Source: Heyndrickxia sporothermodurans (GTDB lineage: Bacteria; Bacillota; Bacilli; Bacillales; Bacillaceae_C). Taken from it: 64,000 nt of DNA. Shown here one piece after another: positions 1-6,802 of this stretch (position 1 is the stretch's first letter; every line of letters begins with the position of its first letter). The DNA is taken from assembly GCA_016756695.1 (NCBI GenBank), contig CP066701.1:3988001-4052000 (forward strand), written 5' to 3'. The translations under genes and the position numbers were made by a program. Under the pieces are notes generated by a model, which made no database searches, was not told where the DNA came from, and saw only the letters and a program-made list of their open reading frames with translations.

Positions 1-58
1 CAAAGCGTTCACCTCACAATCTGAAAACAGTATACGCGAAGAGGTAAAAAAGTGTGAC

Positions 59-84
59 AAACGCCCAGGTCCAAGCGTTTTTTT
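59..84 (+). terminator. possible terminator of an upstream gene outside the window
   Basis: A short stem (AAACGC / GCGTTT, 10-nt loop) runs into seven T residues on the plus strand. No plus-strand gene precedes it inside the window, so it would serve a gene ending just outside. The stem is only 6 bp. Confidence 0.35.
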
Positions 85-253
85 AATCACCTATTTTAAT
101 TAGTATGAATACTTATAAGCATTCATTATTGTGAATTTGATTTTATAATAATATTTTCATATGCCCAAATAAGTCTTTTCGATTTCCCTCTCAACATTCT
201 ATTCCCTTTTACGAGTAAACATTACTTTGTCCTTTTTAAAATTATCGAAAAAA
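85..253. other. AT-rich intergenic stretch, no gene seen
   Basis: Between the possible terminator at the left edge and the dispersed repeat I see no start codon with a Shine-Dalgarno sequence and no reading frame that resembles a known family. Confidence 0.5.
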
Positions 254-412
254 CAAAAGCGAAAGCGCCTTGCTCATCGACGTAAAAACTGGAGGGACTT
301 TGACTCAGATAAAGGAAACACGATGAGCCTGCAAGGCGAATCGATGTTGACTTATCGTAGATAAAAGTCCTGAAGTTTTCTAGTCGATGGCTGCTTGCGC
401 TAGACGTAGACA
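254..412. repeat. dispersed intergenic repeat, copy 1
   Basis: About 160 bp that shares its two ends with a second copy at 51998-52105: GCGAAAGCGCCTTG..CATCGACGTAAAA at the left, and TTGACTTATCGTAG..AAAAGTCCTGAAGTTTTCTAGTCGAT at the right. This copy has about 55 extra bases in the middle. They contain CGATGAGCctgCAAGGCG, nearly the reverse complement of the left end, so the copy can fold into nested stems. It lies downstream of the hfq terminator. The coding capacity looks accidental. Such repeats are known in Bacillaceae intergenic DNA; their function is not established. Confidence 0.7.
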
Positions 413-470
413 CTTTATGTAACAAGGTTATCCACAATGCGTAAAATTTTTAATTTCCTGGTAAGCAATG

Positions 471-507
471 AAAAAAGCATGTTTAACAATTCAATGTTAA
501 ACATGCT
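471..507 (-). terminator. hfq terminator
   Basis: A 13-bp perfect stem (476-488 with 495-507), 6-nt loop, followed on the minus strand by six T residues. It begins 17 nt after the hfq stop codon. Confidence 0.85.
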
Positions 508-523
508 CATTCCTACTTAATAA

Positions 524-754
524 TTATTGTTCTTCAAAATTTATTTGGACATTTTTCAAAGGAGAGAAGGTTGATATCGCATGTTTAAAGACAAGCTGTT
601 GTTTTCCTTCTGACTCAAATAACACTGTAAAATTGTCAAAGCCTTTTATTTGTCCACGAAGTTGAAATCCATTTAATAAAAATACAGTTACTGATGTACC
701 ATCTTTACGTAATTGGTTTAAAAACTGATCTTGAATATTAATTGCCTGTTTCAT
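524..754 (-). CDS. hfq: RNA chaperone Hfq
   Basis: A 76-residue Sm-like protein that forms a hexameric ring and binds A-rich and U-rich RNA, aiding sRNA-mRNA pairing. The Sm1 segment [20 protein letters not shown] and the Sm2 segment [10 protein letters not shown] are both clear, including the conserved Q near residue 8 and the KHA motif. Length is typical for Gram-positive Hfq, with almost no acidic C-terminal tail. A strong AGGAGG ribosome site precedes the ATG. It follows miaA by 31 nt, so the two are almost surely co-transcribed, and a strong terminator follows. The miaA-hfq order is conserved widely in bacteria. Confidence 0.96.
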   Translation of the reverse strand: MKQAINIQDQFLNQLRKDGTSVTVFLLNGFQLRGQIKGFDNFTVLFESEGKQQLVFKHAISTFSPLKNVQINFEEQ

Positions 755-785
755 AAAAAATCCTCCTCTTCTATCTCTATATTTA

Positions 786-1745
786 TTAATTCGATTTTAA
801 TCGAAGCTTTCCTGCAACAAAATGTGATATTTCGTTTATTTTTTTCTTTCTATCCATTTCATTTGTCATATCAAACCATGTTACATCCATTTTATTTCTA
901 AACCAAGTTAATTGTCTTTTGGCATATCTTCTGGAATTTTGTTTCAATTGATTAATCGCTTCGTCTAAAGTGATTTTCCCATCAAAATAATCATACAATT
1001 CTTTATATCCGATTGCTTGTATAGACTGGACATTTCGAATTCCTCGTTCATATAAACCTTTTACTTCGTCTATTAGTCCTTTATTAATCATGTTATCCAC
1101 CCGTTGATTAATTCGTTCATACAATTTATCTCGTTCCATAGTAAGACCAATTATTGCCACATCATATAATAATTCGGTTGCTTGTTGCTTTTGATATTCT
1201 GTTGCTGTTTTCCCGGTACAATGAATTACTTCCAACGCTCTAATGACACGTCTAATATTATTGGGATGAATTTTTTTGGCACTTTCGGGATCCATTTGCT
1301 CCAGCAACTGATAGACGCTTAAATTCCCTTCTTTTTCTGCCTTTTTTTCGTATTGAGCCCGTATTGTTGCATCCCCGGGTGCTTCGCTAAATTGATAATC
1401 GTAAATCACCGACTGTATGTATAAACCTGTACCACCAACAATCATTGGTATTGCATTCTTCTGAGAAATAATATTAATTTCTTTCCTTACTTTTTCTTGG
1501 AATTCTGCAACAGAAAATGGTTCGTCAGGTTCTTTAATATCTATTAAATGATGGGGAACTCCATTCATTTCTTCTTCTTTTATTTTCGCAGTTCCAATAT
1601 CCATCCCTTTATAAATTTGCATAGAATCACCGCTTATGATTTCCCCATTAAATTGTTTTGCGAGATGAATACTCAATTCCGTTTTTCCAACTGCTGTTGG
1701 TCCGATAAGTACGATAAGTTTTTGTTTCTTTTCCAAACTTTTCAC
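786..1745 (-). CDS. miaA: tRNA dimethylallyltransferase MiaA
   Basis: A 319-residue cytosolic enzyme that transfers the dimethylallyl group of DMAPP to N6 of A37 in tRNAs reading UNN codons. The product is the substrate of MiaB, which is also in this window. The P-loop [11 protein letters not shown] starts near residue 15; [18 protein letters not shown] and VGGTGLYIQ are family motifs, and QAIGYKE and [12 protein letters not shown] follow. The start is ambiguous: a GTG at 1745 (used here) or the TTG three codons later. Promoter elements are not clear in the gap upstream. Full length, no sign of decay. Confidence 0.96.
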   Translation of the reverse strand: MKSLEKKQKLIVLIGPTAVGKTELSIHLAKQFNGEIISGDSMQIYKGMDIGTAKIKEEEMNGVPHHLIDIKEPDEPFSVAEFQEKVRKEINIISQKNAIPMIVGGTGLYIQSVIYDYQFSEAPGDATIRAQYEKKAEKEGNLSVYQLLEQMDPESAKKIHPNNIRRVIRALEVIHCTGKTATEYQKQQATELLYDVAIIGLTMERDKLYERINQRVDNMINKGLIDEVKGLYERGIRNVQSIQAIGYKELYDYFDGKITLDEAINQLKQNSRRYAKRQLTWFRNKMDVTWFDMTNEMDRKKKINEISHFVAGKLRLKSN

Positions 1746-1982
1746 AGCCTTTTCACATGTAAAGAATATCTATATCGTACCATATTTAATGATAATTGAC
1801 TTTAAAGAAATAATAATATTACATCTGTTTCGTTGCAATGTAACAGCTCTTTTTTACTATTGCACAGTTAATAATTGTTTCCTATTTATTTGTATTTATA
1901 CACTAACACGCAAATTTCAAAACATTTTGTCGTGTTACCGAAAAGAAATATCGGATTTTTTTGAACTTTTTGCAGAAAAGTG
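1746..1982. other. intergenic gap between divergent miaA and sda
   Basis: No gene seen. It must hold the miaA promoter on the minus strand, but I cannot place it with confidence. A TTATACACT at 1896-1904 is one base away from a DnaA box, and the same 9-mer recurs downstream of sda at 2242-2250. Confidence 0.4.
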
Positions 1983-2011
1983 TTGATTTGCAGGTCTGAT
2001 TTTTCTATAAT
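1983..2011 (+). promoter_or_regulatory. sigma-A type promoter of the sda-like gene
   Basis: TTGATT at 1983-1988, a 17-nt spacer and a perfect TATAAT at 2006-2011. Transcription would start near 2018 and give a leader of about 80 nt. Confidence 0.65.
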
Positions 2012-2024
2012 TTTATTTGTTGTC

Positions 2025-2037
2025 CGATAACTTATCG
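2025..2037. promoter_or_regulatory. palindrome in the sda leader
   Basis: CGATAAcTTATCG is a perfect inverted repeat with a one-base centre, placed a few bases after the predicted start of transcription. The position suits an operator, but I do not recognise the site. Confidence 0.35.
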
Positions 2038-2096
2038 ATTTTGAACAATAAAATAACGGATTTTGAAGAAATTGCTCGAAAGGAGTTTAATATAAA

Positions 2097-2231
2097 ATGG
2101 AAAGACATTTACCTTTATCCAATGATTTTTTACTAATAACTTATAAGAAAGCTATAAAGTTAAAATTGCCGAAAGAATTTATTGAGATGCTCCGTGAAGA
2201 ACTTGAGAAACGTCAACTACAATTGAAATAA
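2097..2231 (+). CDS. sda: Sda-like sporulation kinase inhibitor
   Basis: A 44-codon gene with an AAAGGAG ribosome site 11 nt upstream of ATG. The product contains LSNDFLLITYKKA followed by LPKEFIEMLREELEKR. This matches the helical hairpin of B. subtilis Sda (LSDELLIESYFKA..LNRDFIELIENEIKRR). Sda binds the dimerisation domain of sporulation histidine kinases such as KinA and blocks phosphorelay signalling when replication is perturbed. In B. subtilis its promoter is controlled by DnaA; here only near-matches to DnaA boxes are seen. It is a free-standing gene divergent from miaA. It could be a paralogue of another sda elsewhere in the genome. Confidence 0.8.
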   Translation: MERHLPLSNDFLLITYKKAIKLKLPKEFIEMLREELEKRQLQLK

Positions 2232-2446
2232 AACCTCATTGTTATACACTACATATAAAACTCTACTTTTCTTTTTTACTAGTTTGATGCATATCTCCCT
2301 AGAATTTCAATAATCAAAAGTTCGTATCATACCGTATAATGTAAATAATTATCTGTATTTTCCTACTTCACTCCTTTATCAACATATTGATTATAAAATA
2401 TGATACTATTTTATACATCAATAAATCAAAATGAATAGGAGTCATT

Positions 2447-3208
2447 ATGCTTTCAACAAAGAAAAACAAACATTATTTATTTTTAATTTTTGTTAGTCTG
2501 TTTCTTATTAGTAGTTTCCTAGTTGGTTGCGATGCTCTAGCAAATAAGGAAAGAATTTCTACAGCATCAAGTATTCCGAAAAATACAATTTCAGCTAAAG
2601 TAAAAAGGGTTGTTGATGGAGACACGGTGAAGGTAATCTTGGAAGGGAAAGAAGAAACGGTTCGAATGATTCTCATTGATACGCCCGAAACGAAGCATCC
2701 ACGTATTGGTGTACAACCTTTTGGCCCAGAGGCATCGAATTTTACTAAAAAAATGTTGACGAATAAAAGCATTGAATTAGAAATGGATGTACAAGAGCGA
2801 GATAAATATGGTCGCCTCCTTGCATATATATGGTTGGATGGAAAAATGTTCAACCGGATTTTATTAGAAAAAGGGCTTGCAAGAGTTGCGATTTTCCCTC
2901 CGAACACAAAATATGTTGATGATTTTGAAAGAATTCAAGATAAGGCCCGACAAAAAGAAATAGGAATTTGGAGCATTGAAAATTATGCAACTGATCGAGG
3001 ATTTAACTCCAGTGGTCTACCACCAGTTTCTAGTAGATCTTCAAAAGAACATTCCAGTGGATGTAAAATTAAAGGGAATATTAATTCTAGAGGGAAAAAA
3101 ATCTATCATTTGCCAAATGGACAATACTATCAACAAACAAAAGCTGAAGCTTGGTTCTGCTCTGAAAAAGAAGCTAAAGAGGCCGGTTATCGTAAATCTC
3201 AAAGATAG
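2447..3208 (+). CDS. secreted thermonuclease (staphylococcal nuclease family)
   Basis: A 253-residue lipoprotein or secreted nuclease. The N-terminus has a hydrophobic segment ending in LVGC at about residue 28, a good lipobox. The SNase domain spans about 50-180, with VDGDTVKV, VRMILIDTPE, ERDKYGRLLAYIW and the end GLARVAIFPPN. The catalytic Arg-Glu-Arg set (R of VRMI, E of TPE, R of YGRLL) appears intact. The C-terminal 45 residues (CKIKGN..YHLPNGQYY..WFCSEKEAKEAGYR) form a small Cys/Trp domain often attached to secreted nucleases. It likely degrades DNA/RNA outside the membrane. Start ATG with TAGGAG upstream. B. subtilis relatives are YncB and YokF. Confidence 0.88.
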   Translation: MLSTKKNKHYLFLIFVSLFLISSFLVGCDALANKERISTASSIPKNTISAKVKRVVDGDTVKVILEGKEETVRMILIDTPETKHPRIGVQPFGPEASNFTKKMLTNKSIELEMDVQERDKYGRLLAYIWLDGKMFNRILLEKGLARVAIFPPNTKYVDDFERIQDKARQKEIGIWSIENYATDRGFNSSGLPPVSSRSSKEHSSGCKIKGNINSRGKKIYHLPNGQYYQQTKAEAWFCSEKEAKEAGYRKSQR

Positions 3209-3327
3209 ACTTTGACAAATGAAAATTCTCTTAACAAATTTTTCTTTTTTAAGTTTCACATTTTTTCTCAATAAATGGATATACTATCTTTCGATAAACA
3301 TTTTGACTATCGGAGGTTGTTGAAAAA

Positions 3328-3951
3328 TTGAAGAAACATTATATGCTTATAAGTCTTTTAAGTGTCTTTTTATTTTGCAGTCAACAAAATATTTTAACTG
3401 TCAAAGCACACGATCATAAAGAGATTGAGGCAAAACATGTACACTTACATATAAGTGATCAAGAAATAAATGATTTAATAAAAAAGGGATATACAAAAAG
3501 AGATATTTTCAAGGCTTACTTTATTGCTAAACACGCAAAAGAAAAGTTAGATGTTGAAACTATCCTAAAGGTATATAAACAGAAGCAATCATGGGAGGAA
3601 ACAGCTAAATATTTTAAGGTTGATATTGAAAAAATTAAAAAAGAGCATTTCGAAAAACATAAACAGTTTTATAAAAAGAATAAAACACAAATTATCCAAT
3701 ATTTAGCTACATATACTGGTAAATCACCAAAAGAACTTGACACATATTTAAAGGACGTTGATTTACACTTTTTAGTTGTAGCCGCCGCTATTTCTAAAAA
3801 AAGTAATACTGATCTTAATCAAATCATTCAGTATAAAAAAGAAGGAAAACATTTAAAAGAGATCATTTCTATAGAGAAACTAGATCCAAAATCTGTATTC
3901 AATGAAGCTAAGAATATTCATAAAGGTATTTATCGTGCAATAAAGAAATAA
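3328..3951 (+). CDS. secreted protein of unknown function with two helical repeats
   Basis: A 207-residue protein with a TTG start (CGGAGG 8 nt upstream), a signal peptide of about 27 residues ending near TVKAHDH, and a very basic helical body. I do not recognise a named family. Residues 57-105 (DIFKAYFIAKHAKEK..ILKVYKQKQSWEETAKYF) and about 145-195 (DLHFLVVAAAISKKS..IIQYKKEGKHLKEII) align as a degenerate duplication. The spacing AxxxxK..I..YK......KE..., then D...V/I, is shared. A His-rich start to the mature part (HDH..HVHLH) could bind metal. It is preceded by the nuclease gene and followed by its own terminator. Confidence 0.7.
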   Translation: MKKHYMLISLLSVFLFCSQQNILTVKAHDHKEIEAKHVHLHISDQEINDLIKKGYTKRDIFKAYFIAKHAKEKLDVETILKVYKQKQSWEETAKYFKVDIEKIKKEHFEKHKQFYKKNKTQIIQYLATYTGKSPKELDTYLKDVDLHFLVVAAAISKKSNTDLNQIIQYKKEGKHLKEIISIEKLDPKSVFNEAKNIHKGIYRAIKK

Positions 3952-3964
3952 ATCATTTATTTTA

Positions 3965-4003
3965 GGCTGACCTTTTATAAACAAGTGGTCAGTCTTTCTT
4001 TTC
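3965..4003 (+). terminator. terminator of the 3328-3951 gene
   Basis: The stem GGCTGACC / GGTCAGTC has one G-T pair and a 14-nt loop, followed by a T-rich run on the plus strand, 14 nt after the stop codon. Confidence 0.75.
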
Positions 4004-4150
4004 TAGTTACCCATAACATCTGTTCTTATTTCATACAAACAAACGTTTCGTTATAAAAAATAGAAAATGATCCAAAGAGAAAAATGACATGACAATTCAA
4101 TCATTTTTTCTCTACTGTACCATTTGTCCATTCAAAAGCTCATTACTAAC

Positions 4151-4158
4151 CATACAAT
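4151..4158 (+). promoter_or_regulatory. possible sporulation sigma -10 element
   Basis: CATACAAT matches the sigma-E -10 consensus and lies 30 nt before the yjcZ-type start codon. No convincing -35 element is seen at the right distance. Confidence 0.35.
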
Positions 4159-4188
4159 GTATTAATCTTTTTTCGTGGAGGTGATATT

Positions 4189-4290
4189 ATGTCTGGTGGA
4201 TATTCTGGAGGAATGGGCTTTGCATTAATCGTAGTCTTGTTCATTCTTTTAATTATTGTAGGTGCTTCCTATATGGGTGGAGCTTACTAA
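4189..4290 (+). CDS. YjcZ-family small sporulation membrane peptide
   Basis: A 33-residue peptide with a GGAGGTGAT ribosome site just upstream of ATG. It opens with a Gly/Tyr-rich stretch (MSGGYSGG), then one membrane helix ([18 protein letters not shown]), and ends GGAY. This is the layout of the YjcZ/SscA-like peptides found in Bacillus spores, often in many copies per genome. They are thought to act in spore coat or germination, but their biochemical role is unknown. A sigma-E-like -10 element upstream fits sporulation expression. Confidence 0.82.
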   Translation: MSGGYSGGMGFALIVVLFILLIIVGASYMGGAY

Positions 4291-4399
4291 TGCTATTCAT
4301 TTTATAATGGCTGAATGAGACCTACCCATTGTATGTAGCAAATTACTTTTGGTTTAGCCTTTACCTCTTTTCCTTGACAATGCATTTTCCACTATAGTA

Positions 4400-4428
4400 A
4401 AAAGACGCACCATTTCAGTGCGTCTTTT
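4400..4428 (-). terminator. bidirectional terminator after the yitT-type gene
   Basis: An 11-bp stem (AAAAGACGCAC / GTGCGTCTTTT) with a 7-nt loop; A and T runs on either side allow function in both directions. It serves the minus-strand gene ending at 4434. Confidence 0.85.
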
Positions 4429-4433
4429 CAATT

Positions 4434-5321
4434 TTAATGAATATTTTTTTTCTTGAAATTTCCGCCACGAACTTCGGCAATATCGCCAACAGCAAGAAAA
4501 GCACGTTCATCAATTTCTTCTAAAATAGCAGTTAACTTAGCTTCCTCTAAACGGTTAATAATACAAAAAATTACTTTCTTTTCGTCTTCTGTATAAGCCC
4601 CTTGTCCATTTAAATAAGTAACGCCCCTTCCCAGACGGGCAAGTATAGCTTCCCCTACTTCTTTATGTTTATCAGTAATAATCCAAATAGATTTCGATTC
4701 ATCAAACCCTTTGACTACCGTATCAATTGTTTTTGTAGCTATGACGTATGCAATTATGGAGTACATGGAACGGTCCCACGAAAAAACAAATCCCGCTATA
4801 CCAAGAATAAAAACGTTAATAAACATAATAATTTCGCCAACAGAAAAAGGTAATTTCTTATTAAATAATATAGCCAGTATTTCTGTACCATCTAAAGCTC
4901 CACCATAACGAATAACAATTCCTACTCCTGCACCTACGACAATTCCGCCAAAGATTGTAGCTAAAAATATATTCTCAGTAAAAGCCGGTACTGGATGAAA
5001 TAACGCTGTAAAAATTGATAGGATGATAATCCCGAAGAGTGTGGAAATCGCAAAAGTTTTCCCAATTTGTTTTTTTCCAATAAAAAAGAAAGGAAGGTTT
5101 AATGCGAAGATAAAAATCCCAAGTGGCAAGGTAGTTATGTGAGAAAGCATAATCGATATACCGGTTATACCACCATCAATGACACTATTCGGAACTAAAA
5201 AGATCTCCAAGCCAACTGCCATTAATATCGCACCGATACAAATAGCAACTGCTCTTTTGAAAATTTTCAGTTTAGTCATTGGTTTATGTACTTGTTTTAA
5301 TTCAACTTGCTGATATGCCAT
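4434..5321 (-). CDS. YitT family membrane protein (DUF161/DUF2179)
   Basis: A 295-residue protein with five to six predicted membrane helices over about residues 20-205: LMAVGLEIFLVP, GGITGISIMLSH, LGIFIFALNLPFFFIG, FGGIVVGAGVGIVIRYGGALDGTEI and others. A C-terminal DUF2179 domain (about 210-290, SIWIITDKHKEV..GRGVTYLNGQGAYT) follows. DUF2179 domains fold like ligand-binding sensor domains. B. subtilis has several paralogues (YitT, YpjC, YvjA, YxkD, YqfU, YebE) whose transport substrate is not settled. Single gene with AAAGGAG before ATG and its own terminator. YxkD-type members are often near guanidine riboswitches; the riboswitch just to the right points the other way. Confidence 0.85.
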   Translation of the reverse strand: MAYQQVELKQVHKPMTKLKIFKRAVAICIGAILMAVGLEIFLVPNSVIDGGITGISIMLSHITTLPLGIFIFALNLPFFFIGKKQIGKTFAISTLFGIIILSIFTALFHPVPAFTENIFLATIFGGIVVGAGVGIVIRYGGALDGTEILAILFNKKLPFSVGEIIMFINVFILGIAGFVFSWDRSMYSIIAYVIATKTIDTVVKGFDESKSIWIITDKHKEVGEAILARLGRGVTYLNGQGAYTEDEKKVIFCIINRLEEAKLTAILEEIDERAFLAVGDIAEVRGGNFKKKNIH

Positions 5322-5400
5322 GCATTTCGCTCCTTTACATCATATATATAAATTATAGCAAAAGATTTGGTTGAAGGAAAAAGATTAGCATAAAAAAATG

Positions 5401-5428
5401 TTGCCAGATTAAGAGGATAGTGTATAAT
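5401..5428 (+). promoter_or_regulatory. promoter of the guanidine riboswitch operon
   Basis: TTGCCA at 5401-5406, a 16-nt spacer and TATAAT at 5423-5428. The transcript would begin near 5435, shortly before the aptamer. Confidence 0.7.
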
Positions 5429-5448
5429 AATTATTAAATATTGAGTAG

Positions 5449-5570
5449 GTTTTCTAGGGTTCCGCGTATTTTTTGACGGTCTGGTCCGAGAGAAAGCCCA
5501 CAGTTATTTAGCTGTGTCACGGAAGGATAAAAGCCTGGGAGATGTAACCTCATCTCTTTTGGCTTTTTTA
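5449..5570 (+). promoter_or_regulatory. guanidine-I (ykkC) riboswitch
   Basis: The conserved ykkC-I elements occur in order: TTTCTAGGGTTCCG, GGTCTGGTCCGAGAG, then ACGGAAGGATAAAAGCCTGGGAGA. The expression platform overlaps the aptamer's 3' end: AAAAGCC (5529-5535) and GAGATG (5539-5544) can pair with CATCTC (5551-5556) and GGCTTTT (5561-5567), followed by a T run, forming a terminator. Guanidine binding should stabilise the aptamer and allow read-through. The two genes downstream are the expected SMR guanidinium exporter pair. Confidence 0.93.
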
Positions 5571-5608
5571 TTTTGCTTTTTTTCAATTTTTATGTAGGAG
5601 GAATTCAA

Positions 5609-5950
5609 ATGAACGTACATTGGAGTAAAGTTATAATTGGCGCCATTTTTGAAGTAATTTGGGTTATGGGACTGAAGCATGCCGATAATTTATTCACATG
5701 GTCTGGAACGGTTATTGCTATTATTTTAAGTTTTTATTTAATGATTATGGCAGGAAAACATTTGCCTGTAGGTACTGTTTACGCTGTTTTTGTTGGACTC
5801 GGAACAGCCGGAACCGTTATCGCCGAAATTATTTTTTTCCATGAACCTTTTAAACTATCAAAGTTTCTTTTAATTGCTCTTCTACTTGTAGGTGTAATCG
5901 GTTTAAAAATCTTTTCTAATGAGACGAATCATGAAAGGGGGAATAGTTAA
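5609..5950 (+). CDS. gdnC: guanidinium exporter subunit GdnC (SMR family, YkkC)
   Basis: A 113-residue four-helix small multidrug resistance protein. The active-site glutamate sits in the first helix ([19 protein letters not shown] at about residue 14), followed by the SMR signature [18 protein letters not shown]. It pairs with the next gene to form a heterodimeric antiporter exporting guanidinium in exchange for protons. TAGGAGGAATTCAA precedes this ATG; an upstream in-frame start at 5573 lies in the riboswitch terminator and was rejected. The gene overlaps gdnD by one base (TAATG), so translation is probably coupled. Controlled by the guanidine-I riboswitch. Confidence 0.93.
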   Translation: MNVHWSKVIIGAIFEVIWVMGLKHADNLFTWSGTVIAIILSFYLMIMAGKHLPVGTVYAVFVGLGTAGTVIAEIIFFHEPFKLSKFLLIALLLVGVIGLKIFSNETNHERGNS

Positions 5951-6264
5951 TGGCGTGGATTTATTTAGTTCTTGCCGGTATTTTTGAAATGTTCGGTGTA
6001 ATGTTCATTAACAAATTGCATAAAGACCGAAATATATTCTCCTTTTTCTTACTCTTTATCGGTTTCGCAGGAAGTTTTCTTTTTTTATCACTTGCTATGC
6101 AAACTTTACCAATGGGTACGGCCTATGCAATATGGACCGGAATTGGTGCATCAGGCGGAGCCATTTTAGGGATGATTTTTTACGGGGAACAAAAAGATTG
6201 GAAAAGGATTGCCTGTATAGCATTAGTCGTTTGTGCTGCAGTTGGGTTGAAATTAGTTTCCTAA
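5950..6264 (+). CDS. gdnD: guanidinium exporter subunit GdnD (SMR family, YkkD)
   Basis: A 104-residue SMR partner with the first-helix glutamate in LVLAGIFEMFGVMFINKLHK and the LPMGTAYAIWTGIGASGGAILGMIFYGE signature split over helices 3-4. It ends in a membrane helix (IACIALVVCAAVGLKLVS). An AAAGGGGG ribosome site lies inside the end of gdnC, and the start codon shares one base with the gdnC stop. It acts as the antiparallel half of the exporter. A strong bidirectional terminator follows at 6298. Confidence 0.93.
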   Translation: MAWIYLVLAGIFEMFGVMFINKLHKDRNIFSFFLLFIGFAGSFLFLSLAMQTLPMGTAYAIWTGIGASGGAILGMIFYGEQKDWKRIACIALVVCAAVGLKLVS

Positions 6265-6297
6265 AACTAATTGTTTTTAGCTCCCTTGATTTATTGA

Positions 6298-6334
6298 AAG
6301 AAGCTGACATTTATGTCAGCTTCTTGTCTTTTTG
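6298..6334. terminator. bidirectional terminator between gdnD and the 52-codon gene
   Basis: AAGAAGCTGACAT pairs over 13 bp with ATGTCAGCTTCTT, followed on the plus strand by GTCTTTTTG. Convergent genes end on both sides; the minus-strand gene stops within the right arm region at 6311. Confidence 0.8.
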
Positions 6335-6469
6335 TAATTGTTCGATGGCCTTATTACGCTCCCCACCATCTGAAAGTTCCTCGGAAAATTCATGTTTCCC
6401 GACGTCATTTAATGATTTGATAGGAGGTAAATTATTATTTGGTGCCGCTTCCTCGTTCCACTTTCCCAT
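6311..6469 (-). CDS. small acidic/polar protein of unknown function
   Basis: A 52-residue hydrophilic protein beginning MGKWNEEAAPNNNLPPIKS and ending in a charged helix (ERNKAIEQLQKDKKLT). AAAGGGTGAT lies 5 nt before this ATG, which is why I prefer it over an upstream in-frame start at 6493. No signal or membrane segment. I do not recognise a family. It lies between convergent gdnD and a small membrane gene, and its stop falls in a terminator stem. Confidence 0.6.
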   Translation of the reverse strand: MGKWNEEAAPNNNLPPIKSLNDVGKHEFSEELSDGGERNKAIEQLQKDKKLT

Positions 6470-6528
6470 GACATCACCCTTTCTGACATACAAGGGTTAG
6501 TATGTGTATTCACCTTTTCATCATTCAT

Positions 6529-6711
6529 TTAACTACTTTTTTCTTTGTCTTTTCGATTTCTTTCCTTAATCCCATCTGTAAACTCAACAAATTTATATAA
6601 TAAATAAAAAGGCCAAATTAATATGAGGATAATCCTGAACCATACTTTCTTCTTTGAGACGAGAAGCATAACGATAACGCCAAACAATAAATAAAGACAG
6701 AGTTCAAGCAT
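6529..6711 (-). CDS. small membrane protein of unknown function
   Basis: A 60-residue protein with two membrane helices (LCLYLLFGVIVMLLVS and FRIILILIWPFYLLYKFV) and a highly charged tail (GIKERNRKDKEKSS). AAAGGGGAA lies upstream of the ATG at 6711; a TTG two codons earlier is possible. No recognised family. The IS66 element starts about 45 bp upstream, so its promoter may have been cut off. Confidence 0.6.
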   Translation of the reverse strand: MLELCLYLLFGVIVMLLVSKKKVWFRIILILIWPFYLLYKFVEFTDGIKERNRKDKEKSS

Positions 6712-6746
6712 AAACAAATTCCCCTTTCCATTTATTTTCCCCAGCT

Positions 6747-6754
6747 GTTTCTAC
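6747..6754. repeat. IS66 target duplication, left
   Basis: GTTTCTAC, repeated exactly at 9232-9239 on the other side of the element. Confidence 0.9.
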
Positions 6755-6768
6755 GTAAGCGTAAAATA

Positions 6769-6795
6769 ATCCCCACCTGTCAACCAGATGGGGAT
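6769..6795 (-). terminator. hairpin after IS66 tnpC
   Basis: ATCCCCA..CTG pairs with CAG..TGGGGAT (10 of 11 positions), followed on the minus strand by ATTATTTTA. It lies between the tnpC stop and the left inverted repeat. Confidence 0.55.
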
Positions 6796-6802
6796 CGAGT
6801 TA

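Noticed and set aside
428-436. Perfect DnaA box TTATCCACA downstream of the dispersed repeat near hfq
   Set aside because: A single 9-bp match is expected about once in a window of this size, and no cluster of boxes or AT-rich unwinding element is nearby.
222-437. 71-codon minus-strand frame downstream of hfq
   Set aside because: It lies inside the dispersed repeat and resembles no protein.
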